NCBI RefSeq assembly: GCF_900109525.1
Contig: NZ_FOAN01000002.1
Location: 372,001 to 436,000 of the forward strand
Reading direction: 5' to 3'
Origin: Allobosea lupini
Lineage (GTDB): Bacteria > Pseudomonadota > Alphaproteobacteria > Rhizobiales > Beijerinckiaceae
Length of the DNA: 64,000 nucleotides
The position numbers were made by a program, and so were the translations under genes. Below, one piece after another: positions 26,442-34,842 of the stretch; positions within the stretch are counted from its first letter, which is position 1, and each line of letters begins with the position of its first letter. The notes under the pieces are model-generated. The model saw only the letters and a list, made by a program, of their open reading frames with translations. It searched no databases and had not been told where the DNA came from.

Positions 26442-27128
26442 ATGACGAACGAGGCCGGCATGTCGAGCGAGGCGCAGGATACCTATCCGCGCATCACCCG
26501 CCGCACCTTGCACGAAGAGGTGCTCGAACGGCTGCGCGACATGATCATCGAGGGCAGGCTCGGCCCTGGGCAGCGCATCAACGAAGGCGCCGTCGGGGCC
26601 CAGCTCGGCGTCTCGCGTACGCCCCTCCGGGAAGCCATCAAGACCCTGGCGAGCGAGGGGCTGGTCGAGATCCAGCCGGCCAAGGGAGCGATCGTCCGCA
26701 AGTTCTCGGCTGGCGACCTGTTGCAGATCCTGGAGGTTCTGAAGACGCTGGAACAGCTCGGCGGCCGGATGACCTGCGCGCAGGCGAGCGACGAGACGAT
26801 CGCCGCGATCAAGGCGCTCCATGACGAGATGATGGAGCTTTATCGGACCCGCAACCGGCTCGACTATTTCAAGCTCAACCAGGCGATCCACAGCGCCATC
26901 GTCGCCGCCTCAGGCAACGACGTGCTGGTCGAGATGCACGGTACCTTGCAGGCCAGGATCAAGCGGCTGCGCTTCATCGGCAATGAGGGCCCGGAGAAAT
27001 GGGCCGGCGCCGTGGCCGAGCACGAGGAGATGATCGCGGCGCTGCTGAAGCGCGACGGCGACGCGCTCGCCGTGATCATCGGCAAGCACATGGACTCCAC
27101 GCTGGTGCGCGTGCGCGACGTGCTCTGA
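26442..27128 (+). CDS. GntR family transcriptional regulator, FCD (FadR) subfamily
   Basis: 228 residues. The N-terminal winged helix (about 20-85) contains EEVLERLRDMIIEGRLGPGQRIN and GVSRTPLREAIKTLASEGLVE. An all-helical FCD effector domain follows (about 95-225), with the metal/ligand residues in FKLNQAIHSAIVAASGN and AEHEEMIAALLKRD. AAAGGAGAG lies before the ATG; the frame runs upstream from 26085 but lacks a good start. It is divergent from pdxA2-tctCBA and probably represses it, with the incoming acid or a metabolite as inducer. Confidence 0.92.
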   Translation: MTNEAGMSSEAQDTYPRITRRTLHEEVLERLRDMIIEGRLGPGQRINEGAVGAQLGVSRTPLREAIKTLASEGLVEIQPAKGAIVRKFSAGDLLQILEVLKTLEQLGGRMTCAQASDETIAAIKALHDEMMELYRTRNRLDYFKLNQAIHSAIVAASGNDVLVEMHGTLQARIKRLRFIGNEGPEKWAGAVAEHEEMIAALLKRDGDALAVIIGKHMDSTLVRVRDVL

Positions 27129-27160
27129 GCCGCTCGGATCGAGCGCCCGGGAGGATGTCG

Positions 27161-27760
27161 ATGAAGATCTTGGCCTTCAGCGATCTGCACCGCGACAAGG
27201 ACGCCGCCTGGTCACTGCGAGACGCTGCGCGAGCCGCAGACGTCGTCATCGGAGCAGGCGATTTCGGGACGAGAGGCGAAGGCCTGGCCGATACATTCGA
27301 CATCCTGCGTGACATCACGGTCCCCGTCCTGGTCGTCGCCGGCAATCATGACAATCTCGCTGAGATGCAGGCCGCCAATCGGGGATGGCCGCATCTGCAT
27401 GTCCTGCACGGAAGTGGTGTTGCGATCGGCGACACTGCGTTCTTCGGCCTCGGCTACGAGATTCCGGCGACCAACGAAGCATCCTGGAACCAGCGCCTCT
27501 CGGAGGCCGAGGCAGAAGAACTGCTCGCGGCCTGCCCGGACAAGGCCGTGCTCGTCACGCACTCACCGCCCTATGGCGTTGCGGACCTGCAGCGCAACGG
27601 CCGGCATGAGGGCAGCAGAGCAATCCGGGCCGCCATCGAGCGGCACCAGCCGCAACTGGTGCTCTGTGGGCATATCCATCACGCCTGGGGCACGAAGGGC
27701 GCCATCGGCCATTCTGAGGTGCACAATCTCGGCCCCGCAGCGCACTGGTTCGAGATCTGA
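27161..27760 (+). CDS. metallophosphoesterase (calcineurin-like)
   Basis: 199 residues. All five metal-ligand motifs are present: FSDLH (D-x-H) at 6-10, GAGDFG (GD), GNHDN (GNHD), VTHSPP and GHIHH (GHxH). This is the small single-domain class of dinuclear metal phosphodiesterases, like YfcE/MJ0936 relatives. The substrate is unknown. ATG 27161 is preferred because GGAGG ends seven bases upstream; ATG 27155 is too close to it. It starts 32 bp after the GntR gene. Confidence 0.88.
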   Translation: MKILAFSDLHRDKDAAWSLRDAARAADVVIGAGDFGTRGEGLADTFDILRDITVPVLVVAGNHDNLAEMQAANRGWPHLHVLHGSGVAIGDTAFFGLGYEIPATNEASWNQRLSEAEAEELLAACPDKAVLVTHSPPYGVADLQRNGRHEGSRAIRAAIERHQPQLVLCGHIHHAWGTKGAIGHSEVHNLGPAAHWFEI

Positions 27761-27778
27761 AGCTCGACCGCCCGCAGC

Positions 27779-29011
27779 TCAGTGCCCGCTGAAGACCAGC
27801 GTCTTGATCGGCAGGACCAGCGCCTGGATGCGCAGCAGCATGGCGTGCACCACCCCGGTCGCGTCGACCGCGTGCAAGGCGATGCGCCGTAGCGTTCCGG
27901 TATCCTTGGCGGCGATGATGTCGTGGTTGTTGCTGTAGGCGTTGGCGATGCAGCTCGACCCCGGCGTCACCCCGTCGAGCCCGCCCGGATAGAGCGGCTC
28001 CATATAGGTCAGGATCGTTCCCGGCCGCACGACCTGCTGGGCGTCGATCAGCTGCTCGCCGCTGCGGACCTGGCCGGCCGCGATGAAGTCCTGGACGCCG
28101 GTCACGACCATCGGGATGACCGTCCAGGGCTTCGAAATGCAGGTGACCTCGGCGACCATGCCGACCTTCATCACCTGCGCCTCGATCTGGCCGAAGCCGG
28201 CTTGCAGCCGCCCGCGTCCGGCCTCTTCCGGGATGATCGCGCCAGCCGGGCGCATGAACGGGTTGACGATGTCGCCTGGCCGCAGCGTGAACTGCTCGAC
28301 ATGGCCGTTGAAGCCGGCCCGGACCACGGTCTTGGCGAGTTCGACCTCGGCCTGCGCCAGCGCAGCCTCGGCGCTGGCGCGTTCGGCCGGCAGCAAGGTC
28401 GAAATCTTCGTCTGGGCGGCGGCCTGCGACGCTGTCGTCGAGGCGACCGCGGCCTCGCGCCCGGCCGTGATGTTCTCGAGCCGCTCGATCTCGCGGGTCG
28501 CGACGATGTCGTCGTTGCGCCGCTTCAGCTCGCGCTTGGTCTGCAATTCGTCGAGCGCCTGCTGCAGCGCGCTCTTCGCCTCCTGGATCTTGCCGTCGAA
28601 GGTGAGGATGTCGGCCTTTGCGACCACGAGCGCGGCATCGACCTCGGCGAGCTTGCGCCGCGCCGTCTCGACCGCGGCCCGCTGGCTGGTGCTGTCGAGG
28701 GTGAAGATCGGCGCGCCCTGCGCGACCTTGCCGCTGACGCCGACATGCACCTGCGCGACCCGGCCATTGATCTCCGGAATGATCGGGACGCTGCGGAAGA
28801 ACACGGTCGCACTGGTGGTCGAGGGATGATTGTAGAAGATCACCGTGATCAGCCCGACCGTCAGCATCACGCAGGTGACGATGCCCCAGCGCAGTTCGAA
28901 CCAGACCGAATAGAGCGTGATCTCCTTGCCCAGCCGCCTGCCTTGGCCGTAGCGGCGATAGAGATAGTCCGGGACGATGGTGAAGAGGGCACAGACAAGG
29001 AGTTCGAGCAT
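27779..29011 (-). CDS. HlyD family secretion protein (membrane fusion protein)
   Basis: 410 residues. A short N-terminal hydrophobic stretch (about 1-15) is followed by a main membrane anchor near residues 40-60 (IVTCVMLTVGLITVIFYN), a biotinyl-lipoyl half motif (PEINGRVAQVHVGVSGKVAQG), a long coiled coil (about 110-230), and the second lipoyl half and beta barrel (AGFNGHVEQFTLRPGDIV). It resembles E. coli YibH-type MFPs that pair with a small inner-membrane protein. No RND, ABC or MFS partner is adjacent. GAGGAGG precedes the ATG. It lies 10 bp after the upstream small membrane protein gene. Confidence 0.87.
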   Translation of the reverse strand: MLELLVCALFTIVPDYLYRRYGQGRRLGKEITLYSVWFELRWGIVTCVMLTVGLITVIFYNHPSTTSATVFFRSVPIIPEINGRVAQVHVGVSGKVAQGAPIFTLDSTSQRAAVETARRKLAEVDAALVVAKADILTFDGKIQEAKSALQQALDELQTKRELKRRNDDIVATREIERLENITAGREAAVASTTASQAAAQTKISTLLPAERASAEAALAQAEVELAKTVVRAGFNGHVEQFTLRPGDIVNPFMRPAGAIIPEEAGRGRLQAGFGQIEAQVMKVGMVAEVTCISKPWTVIPMVVTGVQDFIAAGQVRSGEQLIDAQQVVRPGTILTYMEPLYPGGLDGVTPGSSCIANAYSNNHDIIAAKDTGTLRRIALHAVDATGVVHAMLLRIQALVLPIKTLVFSGH

Positions 29012-29021
29012 CGCGGCCTCC

Positions 29022-29477
29022 TCAGAGCTGGCCAGCCGGCGCGGCGGCCACGGCTGGCGGAGGCGCCGGCTTGTCGTCCGGCCGCACGATGCCGTGCTCG
29101 ATATCCGACGCCGCCTCGCCACCGCGTCCCGGCGCGATGCCAGCGATTTTCTCGAGCGAGCCCGCCATGCGGCTGAACATGCCGGAGAAATCGGGGACGT
29201 CGATCAAAGCGAGCATCAGGCCGATGACCCAGAACAGATGCACATGCGTGAACAGGGCTAGCAGCCCGAGCACGGCGACGATCTCGAATTGCAGCTTGTG
29301 GGATTTATGCGCGATGCGCTCGGGCAAGGTGTGCAGGCGCAGGAAGAGCAACCCGACGCCCAGGACAGCAGCGAGCAGAATGATCGCCGCGACCACCATG
29401 AGGACGTCCGTGCCACCTGGACTTGCGACGAAAGCAGGCAGGTGCGACGCCGCCGCCGGGTGAACCTGGTCCGCCAT
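29022..29477 (-). CDS. small inner membrane protein (YibI-like context)
   Basis: 151 residues. Two or three hydrophobic spans (about 24-46 MVVAAIILLAAVLGVGLLFL, 65-95 FEIVAVLGLLALFTHVHLFWVIGLML) are followed by a cytoplasmic tail rich in Ala and Pro. Its position directly upstream of an HlyD-family gene parallels the yibI-yibH pair, suggesting the two act together, but I recognise no defined domain. The ATG at 29477 has only a G-rich ribosome site. It is divergent from the LysR gene at 29629. Confidence 0.7.
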   Translation of the reverse strand: MADQVHPAAASHLPAFVASPGGTDVLMVVAAIILLAAVLGVGLLFLRLHTLPERIAHKSHKLQFEIVAVLGLLALFTHVHLFWVIGLMLALIDVPDFSGMFSRMAGSLEKIAGIAPGRGGEAASDIEHGIVRPDDKPAPPPAVAAAPAGQL

Positions 29478-29628
29478 GGCATCCCCCCGGAGCGGTTGAC
29501 GACTTAAGGTCAGGTGACGATCAAATCCTGCGAAAGTCAATCGGACCGAGCGAGCCACGCATGGCGTCTTGACAGGTCCGCAGCCCTCGCCTCCGCTTGG
29601 GGCAAGAAGCCGGCGAGGAACGCCACCC

Positions 29629-30543
29629 ATGCTCACCCTGCGCCAGATCGAGGTGATCCGGGCGATCATGATCACCGGCACGATCGCCGGCGCGGCGAAG
29701 TTGCTCAACGTCTCGGCCCCCGGCATCAGCCGGCTGATGAAACACACCGAGCGCTCGCTCCGGCTCAAGCTGTTCGAGCGCCGGCAGGGCCGTTACGTGC
29801 CGACGCCGGAGGCCAAGGACATCTTCGAGCAGATCAACGGCGTCTACCGCAAGGTCGACGACCTGCACTCGATGCTGGCCCGGATCGAACGCGGCGGCGA
29901 CGTCGAGTTCAAGCTCGGCTCGGTTCCGAGCATCTGCCATGTCATGGTGCCGCGCGCGATCGAGCGCCTCAGGCGCAAGCATCCCGACCTGCGCATCGAC
30001 ATCAACATCCTGAAGATCGAGGAAGCGCTCGACTATCTCCTGCTCGGCAAGGGCGAGATCGTCGCGATGAGCTACAAGCTGGACCATCCAGGCCTCGACT
30101 TCGTGCCTCTCGCCATGGGCGAGCTGCTCTGCATCGTGCCGCAGCACCATCCGCTCGCCGGCTACAGCAGCATCTCGGCCCGCGAGATCGTCCAGCATCA
30201 GCTGATCGGCATCGACCCGACCGACCCCTATGGCCGGATCATGAGCGAGATCTTCCAGCGCCAGGGGCTGCAGTACGAGATGGCGATCAAGGCGCGCTTC
30301 GGCACCACCGTCTGCTCGCTGGTGCGGGCCGGGCTCGGCATCGCCATCATCGACCAGTTCACCGTCGCCCATGGCTCGATGCAAGGCATCGCCACGATCC
30401 CGATCGAGGAGCCGACCCGCTTCCAGACCTATGTCGCGATGAAGAACGACAAGGCGCTCTCGCTCTATGCCGAGACTTTCGTGAAGTTGCTGCGCGAGGA
30501 GATGAACGCGGTGGTCTCGCCGCGACTTGCCGAAGAAAGATAA
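29629..30543 (+). CDS. LysR family transcriptional regulator of the shikimate/quinate-Liv cluster
   Basis: 304 residues. The HTH at about 1-62 (GTIAGAAKLLNVSAPGISRLMKHTERSL) is followed by an effector-binding domain with VGLSVPSICHVMVPRAIERLRRKHP-like start. The pattern (A-P-G-I-S-R-L, LFERRQGRYVPTPEA) resembles the NocR/CynR-type subgroup. GAGGAA precedes ATG 29629; the frame reaches upstream to 29569. It is co-directional with and immediately upstream of the aroE-like/liv operon. A T-N11-A palindrome starts at its own stop codon, so it is the probable activator of that operon. Confidence 0.92.
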   Translation: MLTLRQIEVIRAIMITGTIAGAAKLLNVSAPGISRLMKHTERSLRLKLFERRQGRYVPTPEAKDIFEQINGVYRKVDDLHSMLARIERGGDVEFKLGSVPSICHVMVPRAIERLRRKHPDLRIDINILKIEEALDYLLLGKGEIVAMSYKLDHPGLDFVPLAMGELLCIVPQHHPLAGYSSISAREIVQHQLIGIDPTDPYGRIMSEIFQRQGLQYEMAIKARFGTTVCSLVRAGLGIAIIDQFTVAHGSMQGIATIPIEEPTRFQTYVAMKNDKALSLYAETFVKLLREEMNAVVSPRLAEER

Positions 30544-30553
30544 CATCATGTTA
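30541..30553. promoter_or_regulatory. LysR-type T-N11-A box upstream of the aroE-like/liv operon
   Basis: TAACATCATGTTA is a perfect 13-bp dyad with the canonical T-N11-A geometry of LysR boxes. It begins at the stop codon of the LysR gene and lies 108 bp upstream of the aroE-like ATG. Confidence 0.55.
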
Positions 30554-30660
30554 GGCGGCAGCGACGAATTGGTTATCGCGTTACGGCGGCAAATCGGTTT
30601 AGCTGCGGGCTCATGCACAAGCCCGCCGAGACGGGCCGTGACAGGGATGGAATAGCGACC

Positions 30661-31536
30661 ATGGTCATCGCCAGGAAGAGCAAGCGGGTGCTGCTCGGGC
30701 TGATCGGCTTCCCGATCGCGCATTCGGCGACGCCGACGACGCAGGAAGCTGCGGCGCGAGCCGCCGGGATCGAGGCGCATTACCATCTGATCGAGGTTGC
30801 TGGCGCCAGCCGCGAGGACCTCGCCGCCATGCTCGACGGCATCCGGCGGCTCGGCTTCTCCGGCATCAACGTCACCTATCCCTACAAGGAAGCGGTCGTG
30901 CCGCTGCTAGACGGGCTGTCCGAGCAGGCTGCAGCCATGGGCGCGGTCAACACGATCGTCGTCGACGACGGCCGTCTGATCGGCCACAACACCGATGCCT
31001 CGGGCTTCGCCACCGCCTATCGCCGGCTTGGCCGGCAGGATGGCGACAAGCCGGTCGCGATCATCGGCACCGGCGGCGTCGGCAAGGCGATCGCCTTCGC
31101 GCTCGCCGGCTGCGGCGTCACCCGGCTGCGGCTCTGCGACGTCGATCGCAGCCGGGCCGAAGCGCTGGCCGGGCTCCTCGGCACCCGCGCGAGCGTCGAG
31201 ATCGCCGCCAGCGCCGAGGCGGCGGCAGAGGGGGCCGCCGGCATCGTCAACGGCACGCCGGTCGGCATGCTGCCGGACCGCGGCATCCCGATCGAGCCAA
31301 GCGCGATCCAGGCCTCGCAATGGGTCGCGGACGCGGTCTATCACCCGCTCTGGACACCGCTGCTGAAAGCGGCGCAAAAAGCCGGCGCAACGGTGATGAC
31401 CGGGCGCGAGCTCTCGATTCACCAGGCGGTCGATGCTTTCCGGCTCTTCACCGGCCTGGAAGCATCGGAGGCGGTGATCGGCGCCGCCTTCGACTCCGTG
31501 ACCGCGGCGGGCGAGACGACCGAACACGCCGCCTGA
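30661..31536 (+). CDS. shikimate/quinate dehydrogenase family (AroE-like, probably catabolic)
   Basis: 291 residues. The AroE fold shows the substrate loop GFPIAHSATPTTQ, catalytic K76 in NVTYPYKEAV, D112 in GHNTDASGF, NAD(P) loop GTGGVGKAIAFAL at about 137, and GTPVGMLPDRG. The canonical S-x-S substrate motif reads S22-A-T24, a change that may alter substrate preference. It is placed between a LysR regulator and a complete Liv-type transporter. A biosynthetic AroE is therefore less likely than uptake-linked use of shikimate or quinate. ATG 30661 is chosen by homology; 30613 is an upstream alternative. Confidence 0.86.
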   Translation: MVIARKSKRVLLGLIGFPIAHSATPTTQEAAARAAGIEAHYHLIEVAGASREDLAAMLDGIRRLGFSGINVTYPYKEAVVPLLDGLSEQAAAMGAVNTIVVDDGRLIGHNTDASGFATAYRRLGRQDGDKPVAIIGTGGVGKAIAFALAGCGVTRLRLCDVDRSRAEALAGLLGTRASVEIAASAEAAAEGAAGIVNGTPVGMLPDRGIPIEPSAIQASQWVADAVYHPLWTPLLKAAQKAGATVMTGRELSIHQAVDAFRLFTGLEASEAVIGAAFDSVTAAGETTEHAA

Positions 31537-31601
31537 GCAAGACGACCCGGACAACACCGGGCGGGGATTTCAGACACTAGGGACAAGTGGAGGAAACGAG
31601 C

Positions 31602-32738
31602 ATGAAGAAGCACTGGATCATCGCTGCCGCGCTCGGCATGGCCGTCAGCCTGCCGGCCCTGGCGCAGGACAAGGTCAAGCTGGTCGACGTCGTCGAGCTC
31701 TCGGGCGCGGGCGCGACCGCCGGCACCAACTGGAAGAACGGCATCGATCTCGCCGTCGCCGACATCAACGCCAAGGGCGGCATCCTCGGCAAGCAGATCG
31801 AGATCGTCCATTACGACACCCAGACCAATCCGGGGAACACCCGCGCCGCCGTGCAGCGCGCCATCGACGAGGGCACCTATGCCGTGCTCGGCCCGGTCTT
31901 CTCCGGCCCGATCGGCGCTTCCATGCAGATTGCCCAGCGCGCCGAGATCGCCCAGCTCGTCGGCGGCGAGGCGGCCGGCCTGACCAAGCAGGGCAACCAG
32001 TACCTGTTCCGGACCTCGCTCAGCCAGACCGCGGCGATGCCGAAGATCGCCAAATACCTGAAGGACACGGTCAAGGCCGCCTCGGTCGCCGTCGTCTGGG
32101 TCAACAACGACTTCGGCAAGGGCGGCCGCGACGCGATCATCCCCGAGCTGGAGAAGGCCGGCATCAAGCTCGCCGCCGACGTTGCCACCGAGCAGGGCCA
32201 GGCCGACTTCGCCGCCGATGCGATCAAGGTCAAGAACTCCAATGCCGATGCGATCTTCGTCTATCTGAACGAGGAGGAGAGCGCCCGCTTCCTGCGCGCC
32301 GCCAAGCAGCAGGGCATCACCAAGCCGATGGTCGGCGAGACCACCCTGCTCGGCGCCAAGGTGATCGAGCTCGCGGGCGACGCCGCCAACGGCGTCAAGG
32401 GCCATGTCGGCCTCTCGATCGACGCGCCGATCCCGGCCTTCCAGGAGTTCGGCAAGAAGTTCCAGGCCAAGTACAACTACGCCTCCGACCATAACGGCAT
32501 GAAGGGTTACATGGCCGTCTACATGGTCAAGTGGGCGACCGAGAAGCAGAAGAAGTTCGACAAGAAGGGCGTCGCCGATACGCTGCGCGGCGCCACAATC
32601 AAGACCTCGGACGAGCCGGGCATCCTGATCGAGACCACGATCGAGAAGAACGGCGACCTCGACCGCGAGAGCTTCCTCGCCGAGGTCAAGGACGGCAAGC
32701 AGGTGATCACGGCGACGCTGCCGAAGATCAACCCGTAA
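31602..32738 (+). CDS. ABC transporter substrate-binding protein, Liv/type I (cluster 1)
   Basis: 378 residues. The signal peptide MKKHWIIAAALGMAVSLPALAQ is followed by a Leu/Ile/Val-binding-protein fold: VELSGAGATAGTNWKNGIDLAVADINAKGGILG, TRAAVQRAIDEGTYAVLGPVFSG and ASVAVVWVNNDFGKGGRDA. It delivers the solute to LivHM. GGAGGAAACGAGC before the ATG is a strong ribosome site, as expected for an abundant binding protein. Given the aroE-like gene 65 bp upstream, an aromatic or alicyclic acid is a reasonable ligand guess. A hairpin repeat separates it from livH. Confidence 0.93.
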   Translation: MKKHWIIAAALGMAVSLPALAQDKVKLVDVVELSGAGATAGTNWKNGIDLAVADINAKGGILGKQIEIVHYDTQTNPGNTRAAVQRAIDEGTYAVLGPVFSGPIGASMQIAQRAEIAQLVGGEAAGLTKQGNQYLFRTSLSQTAAMPKIAKYLKDTVKAASVAVVWVNNDFGKGGRDAIIPELEKAGIKLAADVATEQGQADFAADAIKVKNSNADAIFVYLNEEESARFLRAAKQQGITKPMVGETTLLGAKVIELAGDAANGVKGHVGLSIDAPIPAFQEFGKKFQAKYNYASDHNGMKGYMAVYMVKWATEKQKKFDKKGVADTLRGATIKTSDEPGILIETTIEKNGDLDRESFLAEVKDGKQVITATLPKINP

Positions 32739-32753
32739 GAACCGCGACCGAAA

Positions 32754-32908
32754 CCCCTCCCCCTTGTGGGGAGGGGCAGGGGTGGGGGTCGCAAAGGCGG
32801 GCTCCACAGAGATCGAGAAGACGAATCCGCTGATCCGGCGCTTTCCTCGCGACCGATCGCCAAGCGGCACCACCCCCACCCCGATCCCCTCCCCACAAGG
32901 GGGAGGGG
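32754..32908. repeat. Inverted-repeat element, family D, in the SBP-livH gap
   Basis: CCCCTCCCC-CTTGT-GGGGAGGGG (32754-32776) forms a 9-bp hairpin. An oppositely oriented copy, CCCCTCCCC-ACAAG-GGGGAGGGG, lies at 32886-32908. Each is flanked inward by a related G/T-rich arm (GGGGTGGGGG at 32779-32788 and its complement near 32871-32882). About 80 bp lie between. The layout is that of a BIME-type pair of REP-like units, or a very small non-autonomous element. Confidence 0.75.
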
Positions 32909-32950
32909 CCAGGTTGCGCCGACCATCGCCACACGAGCGAGAGCAAAGCC

Positions 32951-33829
32951 ATGGCCGAATTCCTCGCCTATCTCATCGCCGGCATCGCCACGGGCGCGAT
33001 CTACGCACTGGCCGCGATCGGCTTCACCCTGGTCTGGCAGACCTCGCAGACGATCAACTTCGCCCAGGGCGAGTTCGTCATGCTGCCGGCCGTGCTGGTC
33101 CTGCTTGCGATCAAGCTGTTCGGCGCGCCGATCTGGCTGGGAGCGTTGATCGGCATCGCCGCCTTCATCCTGATCTTCGGCGTCGGCTTCAAGCTGACCA
33201 TCGTCGATCCGATGATCCGGCACGGCGTCCTGCCGCTCGCCATCGCCACCATGGCGCTGTCGATCATCATGAAGGAAGGCGCCAAGGACGGCTTTTCGGC
33301 CGAGGCGCAGAAATTCCCCTCTTTCGTGCCGACCGAGACGATCTCGGTGTTCGGCGCGGCGATCTCGCTGCAGCATGTCGCGATCATCGCCGTCGCTTTT
33401 GCCGTCATCGGGCTGCTGCAATGGTTCGTCGGCGGCACCCGGCTCGGCCGCCAGATGCAGGCGACCGCACAGAACCCGACGGTGGCGCGCATCCTCGGCA
33501 TTCCGGTCGAGCGCATGGTGCTGCTCACCTTCGTGATCAACGCGGCGCTAGCGGTCGTCGCCTCGGTGCTGATCTCGCCGATCTATCTGGCGAAATTCTC
33601 CAATGGCGAGGTGATCGGCCTGTTCGCCTTCATCGCGGCGATCGTCGGCGGCTTCAACCAGGTCCGCGGCGCCCTCGTCGGCGGGCTGATCGTCGGCATC
33701 GTCGACAGCATGGCTGCCGCCTACATCTCGACCTCGTACCGCCTCGCCGTGCCCCTCGTGCTCCTGGTCGTCGTCATTCTCGTCAAGCCGGAAGGCCTGA
33801 TGGGCCGCAAAGAGGAGCGCCGGGTATGA
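32951..33829 (+). CDS. livH: branched-chain amino acid-type ABC transporter permease LivH (cluster 1)
   Basis: 292 residues with about eight membrane spans. The family start AGIATGAIYALAAIGFTLVWQTSQTINFAQGEFVML is present, as is the EAA-like cytoplasmic loop TRLGRQMQATAQNPTVARILGIPVERM. It forms the channel with LivM. The gene begins after the family D repeat with a poor ribosome site (GAGCAAAGCC), contrasting with the strong site of the binding protein. Its stop overlaps the livM start (ATGA). Confidence 0.92.
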   Translation: MAEFLAYLIAGIATGAIYALAAIGFTLVWQTSQTINFAQGEFVMLPAVLVLLAIKLFGAPIWLGALIGIAAFILIFGVGFKLTIVDPMIRHGVLPLAIATMALSIIMKEGAKDGFSAEAQKFPSFVPTETISVFGAAISLQHVAIIAVAFAVIGLLQWFVGGTRLGRQMQATAQNPTVARILGIPVERMVLLTFVINAALAVVASVLISPIYLAKFSNGEVIGLFAFIAAIVGGFNQVRGALVGGLIVGIVDSMAAAYISTSYRLAVPLVLLVVVILVKPEGLMGRKEERRV

Positions 33830-34842
33830 CCGCGCCCGCAACCCACGGCGCCGCGACCTCCGCGGCGCGCCGCCTGCCCCTGCCCGGCTTCGTCGACGGC
33901 ACGCTGCTGACGCTGGTCATCGCCGCGGTCATCCTCTGGTTCGCTCCCTCCGGCATGGGCCGCTACGGCACCTATGTGCTCTCGCTCTGGCTGGTGATGA
34001 GCGTCGCGGTGATGGGGCTCAACCTGACGCTCGGCTATGCCGGCCTGAAGTCGCTGGCGCAGGCCGCCTTCATGGGCATCGGCGCCTATGCGACGGCGCT
34101 TTTGACCAGCAAGGTTGGGCTGAACTGGTACGCCTCCTTCGCGATCTCGGGTCTCATCACCTTCGCGGTCGGGCTCGTGCTCGGCTTCCCGGCGCTCAGG
34201 GTCAAAGCGCATTACCTCGCCTTCGTGACGCTGGCCTTCTCGACGCTGATCTGGCTCGTCCTGCGCAACGAGCAATGGCTGACCGGCGGCGTCTTCGGCC
34301 TCTCCAACATCCCGCGGCCGAGCTTCTTCGGGCTCAAGCTCGACGGCGCGCTCGCCTTCCACCGCTTCGTCGTCGTGGTCACCTTCCTGCTCGCCGTCGT
34401 GCTCTGGTGGATGATCCGCTCGCCCTGGGGCCGCGCCTTCACGGCGCTGCGCGAGAACCCGATCCGCGCCGCGAGCCTGGGCATCGACACCCGCATGTAC
34501 ACGCTGCTCGCCTTCGCGATCGGCTCGGCCTATGCGGGCTTCGCCGGGGCGCTCTACGCGCCGCTGGTCGAGTTCATCGACCCCTCGCCCTTCTCGCTGT
34601 CGCAGAGCTTCTTCCTGCTGCTGATGGTGGTCGCGGGCGGCGCCGGCTACCTGCTCGGGCCGTTCATCGGGGCGCTGCTCGGCGTGGTGCTGCCGGAATG
34701 GCTGCGCTTTGCCGGCTCGCTCTACCTGATCATCTTCGCGGCGATCGTCATGCTGCTGCTGATCGCCTGCCCCCAGGGCATGAGCGGCCTGCTCGAACGC
34801 GGCTGGGCGAAGCTCACCGGCAAGAAGGAGGGCGCGCGATGA
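33826..34842 (+). CDS. livM: branched-chain amino acid-type ABC transporter permease LivM (cluster 1)
   Basis: 338 residues with nine or ten spans. The LivM hallmarks are MGLNLTLGYAGLKSLAQAAFMGIGAYATALL and the cytoplasmic coupling loop SPWGRAFTALRENPIRAASLGIDTRMYTLLAFAIGSAYAGFAG. The start at 33826 overlaps the livH stop by four bases; longer in-frame readings upstream run out of frame with livH and the repeat. It overlaps livG by four bases at its end. Confidence 0.92.
   Translation: MTAPATHGAATSAARRLPLPGFVDGTLLTLVIAAVILWFAPSGMGRYGTYVLSLWLVMSVAVMGLNLTLGYAGLKSLAQAAFMGIGAYATALLTSKVGLNWYASFAISGLITFAVGLVLGFPALRVKAHYLAFVTLAFSTLIWLVLRNEQWLTGGVFGLSNIPRPSFFGLKLDGALAFHRFVVVVTFLLAVVLWWMIRSPWGRAFTALRENPIRAASLGIDTRMYTLLAFAIGSAYAGFAGALYAPLVEFIDPSPFSLSQSFFLLLMVVAGGAGYLLGPFIGALLGVVLPEWLRFAGSLYLIIFAAIVMLLLIACPQGMSGLLERGWAKLTGKKEGAR

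Noticed and set aside
32764..33826. 692-codon frame fusing an Arg-rich segment to LivM
   Set aside because: The upstream part is the out-of-frame shadow of livH and the repeat; the ATGA overlap with livH marks the true livM start.
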